Assembly (NCBI RefSeq): GCF_001981525.1
Contig: NZ_MPSB01000004.1
Location: forward strand, 174,466-238,465
Length of the DNA stretch: 64,000 nucleotides
DNA from: Sphingomonas jeddahensis
GTDB lineage: Bacteria; Pseudomonadota; Alphaproteobacteria; Sphingomonadales; Sphingomonadaceae
Direction of reading: 5' to 3'
Positions 29,166-36,827 of the stretch are shown here, one piece after another. Made by a program: the position numbers and the translations under genes. The notes below the pieces were generated by a model, which saw only the letters and a list, made by a program, of their open reading frames with translations, did no database searches and was not told the DNA's origin. The number at the start of each line of letters is the position of its first letter. Position 1 is the first letter of the stretch.

Positions 29166-29256
29166 GCATGGTGCTCGCTAGAATGCGCGAGCTTGCCCGA
29201 ACCGTTCGTGTCGAGCCAACGCAACGTTGCTCGACGCCATCGGAGCCAGCGTCACG

Positions 29257-29997
29257 TTAGCCCGCGGTGGGTGCTGGTAGCCATGACAGGTCGAGCCCCG
29301 AGAGGCGATCGACGTGGTTCGCCGCGCGGGCCAGCCGGGCCTCGTCGAGAAAGGTGACCCGGCCCGATTCACGTGCGATCAGCCGTTCCTCCTCCAGCTG
29401 GCGAAGCATTCGGTTGACGTGGACGGCGGTGAGACCAGTGGCGTCGCCGATCTCTTCTTGCGTCAGGCCGGGAACGAAGCTGTCGCCCAGCGCGGGATCG
29501 AGCCGTCGCAGCCGGTTGCGGACTTCCAGCAGGACTGAGGCAACGCGCGCCTTGGCCGAGGTGCGGCCAAGCCCGGCCAGCCGATCGGTCAGCGCCACCC
29601 GCTCCATCTGGTCGAGCGCGACCACCGCCGCGAACAGACGCGGTTGATCCGCCGCGATCCGCGCGAGCAATGGGCGCTCGAACGCGCACACCACGCTGTC
29701 GGACAAAGCGGCAACACTCTCGGGCGCACGCGGGTAGGCAATGGCGGACAGCGCAATCATATCGCCGGGGAAGAGGAAGCGCAGGATCTGGCGGCTGCCG
29801 TCATCGAGAATGACGAAGCTCATCATCATGCCGCGCTTCAGGATGAACAATTCGGTCGCCGCGTCATTCTCGCGCACTAGTGCTGCGCCGCGCCGGAGCG
29901 TACGCTCGCGCTCCTCCAGCCGGTGGAGCGCTGCCGTTTCAGCTGGACTCAATGAAAGATACTCGCCGAGACGTTCGGCGAAACAGCTACTTGGCAC
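29257..29997 (-). CDS. Crp/Fnr-family transcriptional regulator
   Basis: A 246-residue regulator with an N-terminal cyclic-nucleotide-binding-like barrel (ELFILKRGMMMSFVILDDGSRQILRFLFPGD), a dimer helix and a C-terminal Crp-type winged helix (LTQEEIGDATGLTAVHVNRMLRQLEEERLI). The four-cysteine iron-sulfur cluster signature of Fnr is absent. It belongs to the broad alphaproteobacterial group without a confident ligand. It is divergent from murA; targets cannot be deduced. Confidence 0.9.
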   Translation of the reverse strand: MPSSCFAERLGEYLSLSPAETAALHRLEERERTLRRGAALVRENDAATELFILKRGMMMSFVILDDGSRQILRFLFPGDMIALSAIAYPRAPESVAALSDSVVCAFERPLLARIAADQPRLFAAVVALDQMERVALTDRLAGLGRTSAKARVASVLLEVRNRLRRLDPALGDSFVPGLTQEEIGDATGLTAVHVNRMLRQLEEERLIARESGRVTFLDEARLARAANHVDRLSGLDLSWLPAPTAG

Positions 29998-30124
29998 GCG
30001 TTGGTGGCCCCCGGGTTACCTTTCGACCGCTAGTCGTCGAGAGGGCGGGGCCGCATTAAAGTCGATCAACATCGTTACGCTGCCGTCGCTTGGCGCGCCC
30101 GATCCGGTTCGATAAAGCGAACCG

Positions 30125-31423
30125 ATGGACCGTATCCTTATTCGTGGCGGCAATCGCCTGTCGGGCAAGCTGCCGATTTCGGGCGCCAAGAACGCTGCGC
30201 TCACGCTGATGCCCTGCGCGCTGCTGACCGACGAGCCGGTGACGTTGCGCAACCTGCCGCGGCTGGCCGATGTCGATGGCTTCGGCCATCTGCTGAACCA
30301 GCTCGGCGCATCCACCGCCATCCAGGGCACGCGCCCCGACGAGTTCGGACGGGTGATGACGATCCGCGCGGGGCAGCTGACCTCCACCGAGGCGCCGTAT
30401 GACATCGTGCGCAAGATGCGCGCGTCGATCCTGGTGCTGGGGCCGATCCTAGCGCGCGCGGGCGAGGCGCGCGTGTCGCTGCCGGGTGGCTGCGCGATCG
30501 GTAACAGGCCGATCGACCTGCACTTGAAAGCGCTGGAGGCGATCGGCGCCGAACTGGAAATGAGCGCAGGCTATGTCACGGCACGCGCGCCCAAGACCGC
30601 TTCGGGGAGCCGTCGCCTGTCTGGCGGACGCTATCGTTTCCCGGTCGTCTCGGTCGGCGCGACGGAGAATGTCTTGATGGCCGCGGTGACGGCGAAAGGC
30701 CCCTCGCGGATCGAGAATGCCGCGCGTGAGCCCGAGATCGTCGATCTGTGCCGCTGCCTCGTCGCGATGGGTGCGCAGATCGAGGGGATCGGCACCGAGA
30801 CGCTGGAGATCGAAGGGGTCGATCGACTGCACGGCGCCACTTATGCCGTGATGCCCGACCGGATCGAGGCGGGCAGTTATGCCTGCGCCGCGGCGATCAC
30901 CGGCGGCAGCCTGGAACTGCTCAACGTCGACGCCGAGGATATGGGTGCGACGCTGTCGGCGCTGGCGGACGCGGGCGTGCTGATCGAACTGAAGAAGAAT
31001 TCGGTCTGCGTCTCTGCGCAGGGACCGCTTCAGCCACTGACGCTGTCCACTGCGCCTTTCCCCGGCTTTGCCACCGACATGCAGGCGCAGTTCATGGCGA
31101 TGCTGTGCCTGGCGGACGGCGCCAGCGTGCTGACCGAGACGATTTTCGAGAACCGCTACATGCACGTGCCCGAGCTGGCGCGGATGGGCGCGGACATCCA
31201 GGTGCGCGGGCGCACCGCGGTGGTGAAAGGCGTCGACCGGCTGGTCGGTGCGCCGGTGATGGCGACTGACCTGCGCGCGTCGATGAGCCTGATCCTGGCC
31301 GGGCTGGCGGCGGATGGGGAAACGTCGGTGAACCGCGTCTATCACCTCGATCGTGGTTATGAGCGGCTCGAAGAGAAATTGAGCGCGGTGGGCGCGGATA
31401 TCGAGCGCGCCAGCGACGGGTGA
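30125..31423 (+). CDS. murA: UDP-N-acetylglucosamine 1-carboxyvinyltransferase
   Basis: First committed enzyme of peptidoglycan synthesis, transferring enolpyruvate to UDP-GlcNAc; 432 residues. The fold's inverted-alpha/beta repeats are evident ([27 protein letters not shown]). The fosfomycin-targeted Cys123 is present in [15 protein letters not shown], so the enzyme should be fosfomycin-sensitive by this site. The C-terminal [20 protein letters not shown] is intact. A C-type repeat and a degenerate A-type repeat follow. Confidence 0.97.
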   Translation: MDRILIRGGNRLSGKLPISGAKNAALTLMPCALLTDEPVTLRNLPRLADVDGFGHLLNQLGASTAIQGTRPDEFGRVMTIRAGQLTSTEAPYDIVRKMRASILVLGPILARAGEARVSLPGGCAIGNRPIDLHLKALEAIGAELEMSAGYVTARAPKTASGSRRLSGGRYRFPVVSVGATENVLMAAVTAKGPSRIENAAREPEIVDLCRCLVAMGAQIEGIGTETLEIEGVDRLHGATYAVMPDRIEAGSYACAAAITGGSLELLNVDAEDMGATLSALADAGVLIELKKNSVCVSAQGPLQPLTLSTAPFPGFATDMQAQFMAMLCLADGASVLTETIFENRYMHVPELARMGADIQVRGRTAVVKGVDRLVGAPVMATDLRASMSLILAGLAADGETSVNRVYHLDRGYERLEEKLSAVGADIERASDG

Positions 31424-31424
31424 G

Positions 31425-31558
31425 GTGCGCCGAGTCCCCCTATGAAGGGGAGGAGCGAAGCGGGAGGATCTACGTGGCGTCATCCCAGCGTAAGCTGGGA
31501 TCCCGTGCCGCCGGGCGCGCCTTTACGGCGTGGAGACCCCACCTTCGCTAGGTGACGA
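31425..31558. repeat. Degenerate palindromic repeats C and A after murA
   Basis: CCCCTATGAAGGGGAGG (C-type hairpin), followed by GTCATCCCAGCGTAAGCTGGG, an A-like arm with a distinct core, and TTCGCTAGGTGACGAC. Convergent position between murA and the monooxygenase gene. Confidence 0.6.
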
Positions 31559-31582
31559 CGAGGGATGAGGTCGACGCTCCTC

Positions 31583-33043
31583 CTATCGCAGCGCCACCGC
31601 CTCGCGATCCAGCACCGCAGTGTGCTCGGCATAGGTCGCGCAATCGCTGGCCCAGTTCTGGTACACGCGGCCGTTCGCCGCCTTGTACCAGCTCCTGCAA
31701 TGCGGATCGGCCCAGACCGTGTTTGACAGCAATTGCGTGATGCGCTCGTTGAAGCGGCGCTGGCCGTCGGGCGTGACGTTCGCGGCCTTGGCCTCTTCCG
31801 CCTCTAGCGCAGCGAGCGTCTTGAGCATGTAGCCGACCTGCTGTTCGATCATGAAGCTGATCGAATTGTGCCCCAGATTGGTGTTCGGCCCGTAGAGCAT
31901 GAACATGTTGGGAAAGCCTGAGACCATGATGCCGAGATAGGCTTCGGGCCCGTCCTTCCACGTTTCCTTCAGCGTCCGGCCACCTTCGCCGACCACCTCC
32001 ATCGACCAGTCCCATTGCGTGGTTTCGAAGCCGGTGGCGAAGATAAGCACGTCGAGTTCGTGGAAGCCGGCGCTGGTGTGCACGCCGTGCGCCTCGATCC
32101 GGTCGATTCCAGCGGTTTCCAACGTGACGTTGTCGCGCATCAGCGCTGGGTAGAAATCGTCGGTGATCAGGATGCGCTTGCAGCCGATCGGGTAATCGGG
32201 GGTGAGCTTGGCGCGCAACTCGGGATCGGGGACCTGCGCCTCCAGGTGATCCAGCGCGGTGCGGGTGTAGGCCGCGCGACCCTCGGGCGTCCACTTGAAC
32301 GCTTGCCAGAAATAATTGTCGGCATTGTCGAAGATCATGGCGCGTTGCTGCGCGCCGAGCTTCATCGCCATGTCGATGTTGGTGGCCATCAACGCCTTGG
32401 TTTCGGGCGTGACGTGGTTGTCGTTGCGCGGCACCACCCAGTTGGGGGTCCGCTGAAAGACGACGAGCTCGCCGGCCACCTTCGCGATTTCTGGGATGAA
32501 CTGCACTGCGCTGGCGGCAGAGCCGATCACGCCGACGCGCTTGCCGGTGAGATCGACGCCCTCGTCCCATTCGGCGGCGTGCCATTTAGGCCCGGCGAAA
32601 TCACGAACGCCGGCGATCTCGGGCAGGCAGGGCCGGCTGAGCTGGCCGAGCGCCGGAACGATCGCATCGAATGTCTCGGTCGCGCCCTTTTCCGTCTCGA
32701 CGGCCCAGGTGCCAGCATCCGCGTCCCAGCGCGCGCTGCGGACGCCTTCGTTCAGCCGCAGCACCTTGGCGAGACCGAACTGGTCGACCAGGCTTTTGGT
32801 GTATTCGTGGATCTCGGGGCCGCGCGCGTAATTGTGGCTCCAGTTAGGATTGGGCGCGAAGCTGAACTGGTACAGGATCGCCGGCACGTCGCAGGCAACG
32901 CCGGGGTAACGGTTCGCGCGCCAGGTACCGCCGACCGAATCGGCATGTTCGAAGACGGTGACCTCATGGCCTGCCTCGCGCGCCTTGATGGCGGCGCAAA
33001 GCCCGCCCATCCCCGCGCCGACCACTGCGATTCGCTTGCTCAT
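31583..33043 (-). CDS. Flavin monooxygenase, Baeyer-Villiger type
   Basis: FAD/NADPH-dependent monooxygenase of 486 residues predicted to insert oxygen into ketones. Two Rossmann motifs are seen (VVGAGMGGLCAA at 7-18 and GVIGSAASAVQ at 171-181). Between them is the Baeyer-Villiger fingerprint FxGxxxHxxxWD, complete at residues 149-160 (FAGPKWHAAEWD). DVLIFATGFETTQWDW is the downstream ATG-F motif. The start at 33043 follows GGAG by six bases; a GTG four codons upstream overlaps that site. The natural substrate is unknown, and no catabolic cluster surrounds it. Confidence 0.9.
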   Translation of the reverse strand: MSKRIAVVGAGMGGLCAAIKAREAGHEVTVFEHADSVGGTWRANRYPGVACDVPAILYQFSFAPNPNWSHNYARGPEIHEYTKSLVDQFGLAKVLRLNEGVRSARWDADAGTWAVETEKGATETFDAIVPALGQLSRPCLPEIAGVRDFAGPKWHAAEWDEGVDLTGKRVGVIGSAASAVQFIPEIAKVAGELVVFQRTPNWVVPRNDNHVTPETKALMATNIDMAMKLGAQQRAMIFDNADNYFWQAFKWTPEGRAAYTRTALDHLEAQVPDPELRAKLTPDYPIGCKRILITDDFYPALMRDNVTLETAGIDRIEAHGVHTSAGFHELDVLIFATGFETTQWDWSMEVVGEGGRTLKETWKDGPEAYLGIMVSGFPNMFMLYGPNTNLGHNSISFMIEQQVGYMLKTLAALEAEEAKAANVTPDGQRRFNERITQLLSNTVWADPHCRSWYKAANGRVYQNWASDCATYAEHTAVLDREAVALR

Positions 33044-33142
33044 GCATCTCTCCACCTGCGGTCTGAAGCCGCTCGCAGGAGAAGATGCCGTTTCGGCGGC
33101 GCGGAGGGAAGAGGGTTTAAGTCGATCGCGTTAGCTGATGCG

Positions 33143-33176
33143 AAAAAGGAACACCGGCCTGACCGGTGTTCCTTTC
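33143..33176 (-). terminator. Rho-independent terminator of the glycine-zipper lipoprotein
   Basis: On the minus strand a 12-bp perfect stem AAGGAACACCGG / CCGGTGTTCCTT with a five-base loop is followed by a T-run, about 20 bases after the stop of the gene at 33196. Confidence 0.9.
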
Positions 33177-33195
33177 CGCGCTTGGCGCCCAGCAA

Positions 33196-33609
33196 TCAGC
33201 GGCAGCGCACGTTGTTGCGATCGATCGCCTGGCCGGCCACGGCGCCGCCGGCGCCGCCGAGCAACGCGCCAAGCAGGCCCGAACCACCCGGACGCAGCGC
33301 AGTGCCGAGCACGCCGCCGGCAAGGCCGCCGATGATCAGACCGGTGGTGCCATCGTCGCGGCGGCAATAATAGCGGCCGTCACGTCCGGCATAGACGCGG
33401 TCGTTCGCGCCAAGACGACGCTCGCGATAGCGGCGGTCGTCGCGGTAATAGCGATCGGCGTCATAGCCGCCGTATGCCGGATCGGGGCGGTTGTAGTCAT
33501 AAGCGCCGTAACCGCCGCCGCCAAAGCCGCCGCGGGAGCCGTAATCATTGCCCATGCAGCCGCTTACCATCACCGCCGCGCCTACCGCGGCCAACGCAAC
33601 ACTCCGCAT
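33196..33609 (-). CDS. Glycine-zipper 2TM-domain lipoprotein
   Basis: A 137-residue envelope protein. The signal peptide ends in the lipobox VSGC, followed by a Gly/Tyr-rich, Arg/Asp-rich spacer (YGAYDYNRPDPAYGGYDADRYYRDD), then a glycine-zipper segment (GLIIGGLAGGVLGTALRPGGSGLLGALLGGAGGAVAGQAIDR) able to pack as two tight membrane-associated helices. The start at 33609 has GGAGG five bases upstream; an in-frame ATG four codons earlier overlaps that site. Related proteins (SlyB/PcP-like) influence envelope integrity; the exact role is unknown. Two cysteines remain besides the lipobox. Confidence 0.85.
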   Translation of the reverse strand: MRSVALAAVGAAVMVSGCMGNDYGSRGGFGGGGYGAYDYNRPDPAYGGYDADRYYRDDRRYRERRLGANDRVYAGRDGRYYCRRDDGTTGLIIGGLAGGVLGTALRPGGSGLLGALLGGAGGAVAGQAIDRNNVRCR

Positions 33610-33731
33610 CGCTTCCTCCATGATTGATCTGGATGAAGAGGTAATGGCTGGGCGCGGCTGTTGGTTGCGCGACCGCGTTACCGATCCCGCCAGCCCCGCC
33701 TACGCGGATATGGAGATACGATGGCGGCGGA

Positions 33732-35996
33732 TCAGCGGGCGATGCCGCCCGCTGCCAGCACCGCCAGCGTCATTAGGTCGCTCGCCGTCGACGTCATTGG
33801 CGCGATCTGCACCGGCTTTTCCATGCCGATCAGCATTGGGCCGATCACGCTGTCGCCGCCAAGCTCGCGCAGCAGCTTGGCGGAGATATGCGCCGATTGC
33901 AGTCCCGGCATGATCAGCACGTTGGCCGGGCCGGACAGGCGGGCGAAGGGGTAGTTCGCCTGCTGTTTGGGGTTGAGCGCCACGTCCGGCGTCATTTCGC
34001 CTTCATATTCGAAGCCGACGTTGCGGCTGTCGAGCACAGTGATCGCCTCACGGACATGCTCCAGGAACGTGCCCTTGGGGTTGCCGAAGGTGGAATAGCT
34101 GAGGAACGCGACGCGCGGCTCATGGCCCATGCGGCGGGCGACGGCGGCAGTCTGCTCGGCGATGTCGGCGAGCTGTTCGGCATTGGGCCGTTCGTTCACC
34201 GTCGTGTCGGCGATGAAAACCGTGTGGCTCTGCCCCACCATGACGTGGATGCCGAACGGCGTGCGGTTCGCCTCCGGATCGATCACGCGGCGCACTTCGC
34301 GCATCGATTGCGCCCAGGTGCGCGTGACGCCGGTGATCATTGCATCGGCATGGCCCAGCTGAAGCAGCACGGCGCCGAACACGTTGCGATCCTGGTTGAT
34401 CATCCGCTCGCAATCGCGGCGCAGATACCCGCGGCGCTGGAGGCGGCCGTAGAGGAAATCGACCATCTGCGGCACCAACGGCGAGATGCGGCTGTTGTGG
34501 AGTTCGTATTCTTCCGGGTTGGCCACGCCCATCGCGCGCAGCCGGTCGGGCACGTCGTCACGGCCGACCAGTACCGGCGTGCCATAGCCGCCTTCCTTGA
34601 AGGCGACGGCGGCGCGCAGCACCACTTCCTCCTCGCCCTCCGCGAACAGCACGCGCTTGGGATGCGCGCGCGCGCCTTCATAAGCGAGGCTGAGCACGGA
34701 GGTGGTCGGGTTGAGCCGCGCGCGCAGCGTCTGGCGATAGCCCTCCATGTCGAGGATCGGCCGTGTCGCAACGCCCGAATCCATCGCCGCCTTGGCGACG
34801 GCGGCGGAGACGATCTCCATCAGTCGCGGATCGAACGGCGCGGGGATGATATATTCGGGGCCGAAAACGTGCTGCACGCCGTAAGCCGTGGCGACTTCCT
34901 CGGGCACGCGCTCGCGCGCCAGCTCGGCGATCGCCTGCGCCGCGGCGATCTTCATCGCGTCGTTGATCCCGGTCGCGCGCACGTCGAGCGCGCCGCGGAA
35001 GATGAACGGGAAGCCGATGACGTTGTTGACCTGGTTCGGATAATCCGATCGGCCGGTGGCGATGATCGCGTCGGGGCGCGCTTCCTTGGCGAGTTCGGGG
35101 CGGATCTCCGGCTCGGGATTGGCCATCGCAAAGATGATAGGCGCGGGCGCCATGTCCTTGACCATCTCGGGCTTCAGCGCGCCCGCGGCGGAGAGGCCGA
35201 GGAACACGTCGGCGCCGTGCAGCGCCTCGGTGAGCGTGCGGCGATCGGTGACGGCGGCATGCGCCGACTGCCACTGGTTCACGTCCTCGCGGCCCTGGTA
35301 GATCACGCCCGTACGATCGCACATGATGACGTTGTCGTGCTTTACGCCCATCGCCTTCAGCAGTTCGGTGCAGGCGATCGCCGCCGCGCCGGCACCATTG
35401 ACGACGATCTTGATGTCGCGGAGCGAGCGCCTGGTCAGCAGGCAGGCGTTGATGATGCCGGCGGCGGTGATGATCGCGGTGCCGTGCTGGTCGTCATGGA
35501 AGACCGGGATGTTCATCCGCTCGCGCAGCGTCTGCTCGATGATGAAACATTCGGGGGCTTTGATGTCTTCCAGGTTGATGCCGCCGAACGACGGCTCGAG
35601 CAGCTCGACGCAGTTGATGAAGGCATCGACGTCCTCAGTCTTCACCTCGAGGTCGATGGAATCAACGTCTGCAAAGCGCTTGAACAGCACCGCCTTGCCT
35701 TCCATCACCGGCTTGGAGGCGAGTGCACCGAGATTACCCATGCCGAGGATCGCGGTGCCGTTGGAGATGACAGCGACGAGGTTGCCCTTGGCGGTGTAAT
35801 CATAGGCTGTAGCGGGATCGTCGGCGATCGCCTGCACCGGCACTGCCACGCCCGGCGAATAGGCCAGCGACAGATCGCGCTGAGTCGCCATCGGCTTGGA
35901 CGCGACGATCTCGATCTTGCCCGGGCGCCCTTCCGAATGAAACAGCAGCGCCTCGCGCTCGGAGAATTGGTTCGGCGTCTGGGGCTTGTCGGTCAT
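33732..35996 (-). CDS. maeB: NADP-dependent malic enzyme (MaeB type, PTA-fused)
   Basis: Oxidatively decarboxylates malate to pyruvate, 754 residues. The N-terminal 430 residues are the malic-enzyme module (LAYSPGVAVPVQAI, GNLGALASKPVMEGKAVLFKRFA, VFHDDQHGTAIITAAG, KIVVNGAGAAAIAC). The C-terminal 320 resemble phosphotransacetylase (KRVLFAEGEEEVVLRA, VGQSHTVFIADTTVNERPNAEQLADIAE, NVLIMPGLQSAHISAKLL), a domain that regulates the enzyme by acetyl-CoA rather than catalysing transfer in studied rhizobial examples. Standard length. It gives NADPH and pyruvate for gluconeogenesis. Monocistronic. Confidence 0.96.
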   Translation of the reverse strand: MTDKPQTPNQFSEREALLFHSEGRPGKIEIVASKPMATQRDLSLAYSPGVAVPVQAIADDPATAYDYTAKGNLVAVISNGTAILGMGNLGALASKPVMEGKAVLFKRFADVDSIDLEVKTEDVDAFINCVELLEPSFGGINLEDIKAPECFIIEQTLRERMNIPVFHDDQHGTAIITAAGIINACLLTRRSLRDIKIVVNGAGAAAIACTELLKAMGVKHDNVIMCDRTGVIYQGREDVNQWQSAHAAVTDRRTLTEALHGADVFLGLSAAGALKPEMVKDMAPAPIIFAMANPEPEIRPELAKEARPDAIIATGRSDYPNQVNNVIGFPFIFRGALDVRATGINDAMKIAAAQAIAELARERVPEEVATAYGVQHVFGPEYIIPAPFDPRLMEIVSAAVAKAAMDSGVATRPILDMEGYRQTLRARLNPTTSVLSLAYEGARAHPKRVLFAEGEEEVVLRAAVAFKEGGYGTPVLVGRDDVPDRLRAMGVANPEEYELHNSRISPLVPQMVDFLYGRLQRRGYLRRDCERMINQDRNVFGAVLLQLGHADAMITGVTRTWAQSMREVRRVIDPEANRTPFGIHVMVGQSHTVFIADTTVNERPNAEQLADIAEQTAAVARRMGHEPRVAFLSYSTFGNPKGTFLEHVREAITVLDSRNVGFEYEGEMTPDVALNPKQQANYPFARLSGPANVLIMPGLQSAHISAKLLRELGGDSVIGPMLIGMEKPVQIAPMTSTASDLMTLAVLAAGGIAR

Positions 35997-36072
35997 CGGG
36001 CTTCCGGTGGCGGCTGAGGGGTCGCCGGAGCCTTTAGGGCGTGACCGCCATGATGCAACCGTAGCGGCCCGA

Positions 36073-36576
36073 TCAGAGCAGCTGCGGCACCCCGCTCACC
36101 CGGCGTTCGAGCGCCAGCAACAGGTCCTTGTTCGCGATGCCGCCGCCGAAGCCGGTCAGCGCACCGCTCTTGCCGATCACGCGGTGGCACGGCGTGACGA
36201 TCGAGATCGGGTTGCGCCCGTTCGCTGCGCCGACGGCGCGTGTGGCGGTCGGCTGGCCGATAGCGTGGGCGATATCGGCATAGCTGCGCGTCTCGCCATA
36301 AGGGATGGTGAGCAACGCGGCCCAGACGGCGCGCTGGAACACCGTGCCCGTGGGATCGAGCGGCACGTCGAAGCTGGTGCGCGTGCCGGCGAAATACTCG
36401 CTCAACTGCGTGACGGCGGCGGCGATCACGGGATGATCGGGCGCCTCCACGCGCGGAGCGTAGCGCGCCTGTAGCCGATTGCTGTCGCGCCACAGGACGG
36501 CGGCAAGGCCCGCATCGGTGGCGATCAGCGTCAGGTCGCCCGTCGGTGAGGGCATGACGGTGCAGGCATAGATCAT
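36073..36576 (-). CDS. ogt: Methylated-DNA--protein-cysteine methyltransferase
   Basis: Suicide repair enzyme transferring alkyl groups from O6-alkylguanine to its own cysteine, 167 residues. The active-site motif is IVTPCHRVIGKSGALTGFGGG with acceptor Cys130, and the DNA-binding helix-turn-helix (PYGETRSYADIAHAIGQPTATRAVGAANGRNP) contains the arginine finger. It has no AraC-like Ada domain, so it is Ogt-type. The start at 36576 follows AAGGAG. It is divergent from mutS, with 250 bases between and no other gene recognised there: two DNA-repair genes back to back. Confidence 0.95.
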   Translation of the reverse strand: MIYACTVMPSPTGDLTLIATDAGLAAVLWRDSNRLQARYAPRVEAPDHPVIAAAVTQLSEYFAGTRTSFDVPLDPTGTVFQRAVWAALLTIPYGETRSYADIAHAIGQPTATRAVGAANGRNPISIVTPCHRVIGKSGALTGFGGGIANKDLLLALERRVSGVPQLL

Positions 36577-36827
36577 GGCTGGGCTCCTTGCTGCCAGCCT
36601 ATCCTCCGCCAGAGGCGGGCGCATCCCGTGACTTGCTGCCAAAGCGCGGCTCTCACGCGATATCCCATCGATCCGAGAACGGGTTCCGAACCTCGGCGCC
36701 AGTCCGGTGCGTGGCAGTGGCAGATCGCGTTGGTGCCGCGCTATATCCTCACCTATGTCGTCGCGGCGGACGACGTGTACATCATCCGCATCCGCCATCG
36801 CGCCAACGTTCCGAAGCCTGAGTTCCC

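Noticed and set aside
29180..29215. GCTCGC / GCGAGC hairpin after dprA as a terminator
   Set aside because: Only a 6-bp stem with an 8-base loop and no T-run; insufficient to call.
33888..36017. 709-codon open frame antisense to the malic enzyme gene
   Set aside because: Composition (His/Arg/Gly-rich, no conserved motif) is that of a mirror frame; maeB is full-length on the other strand.
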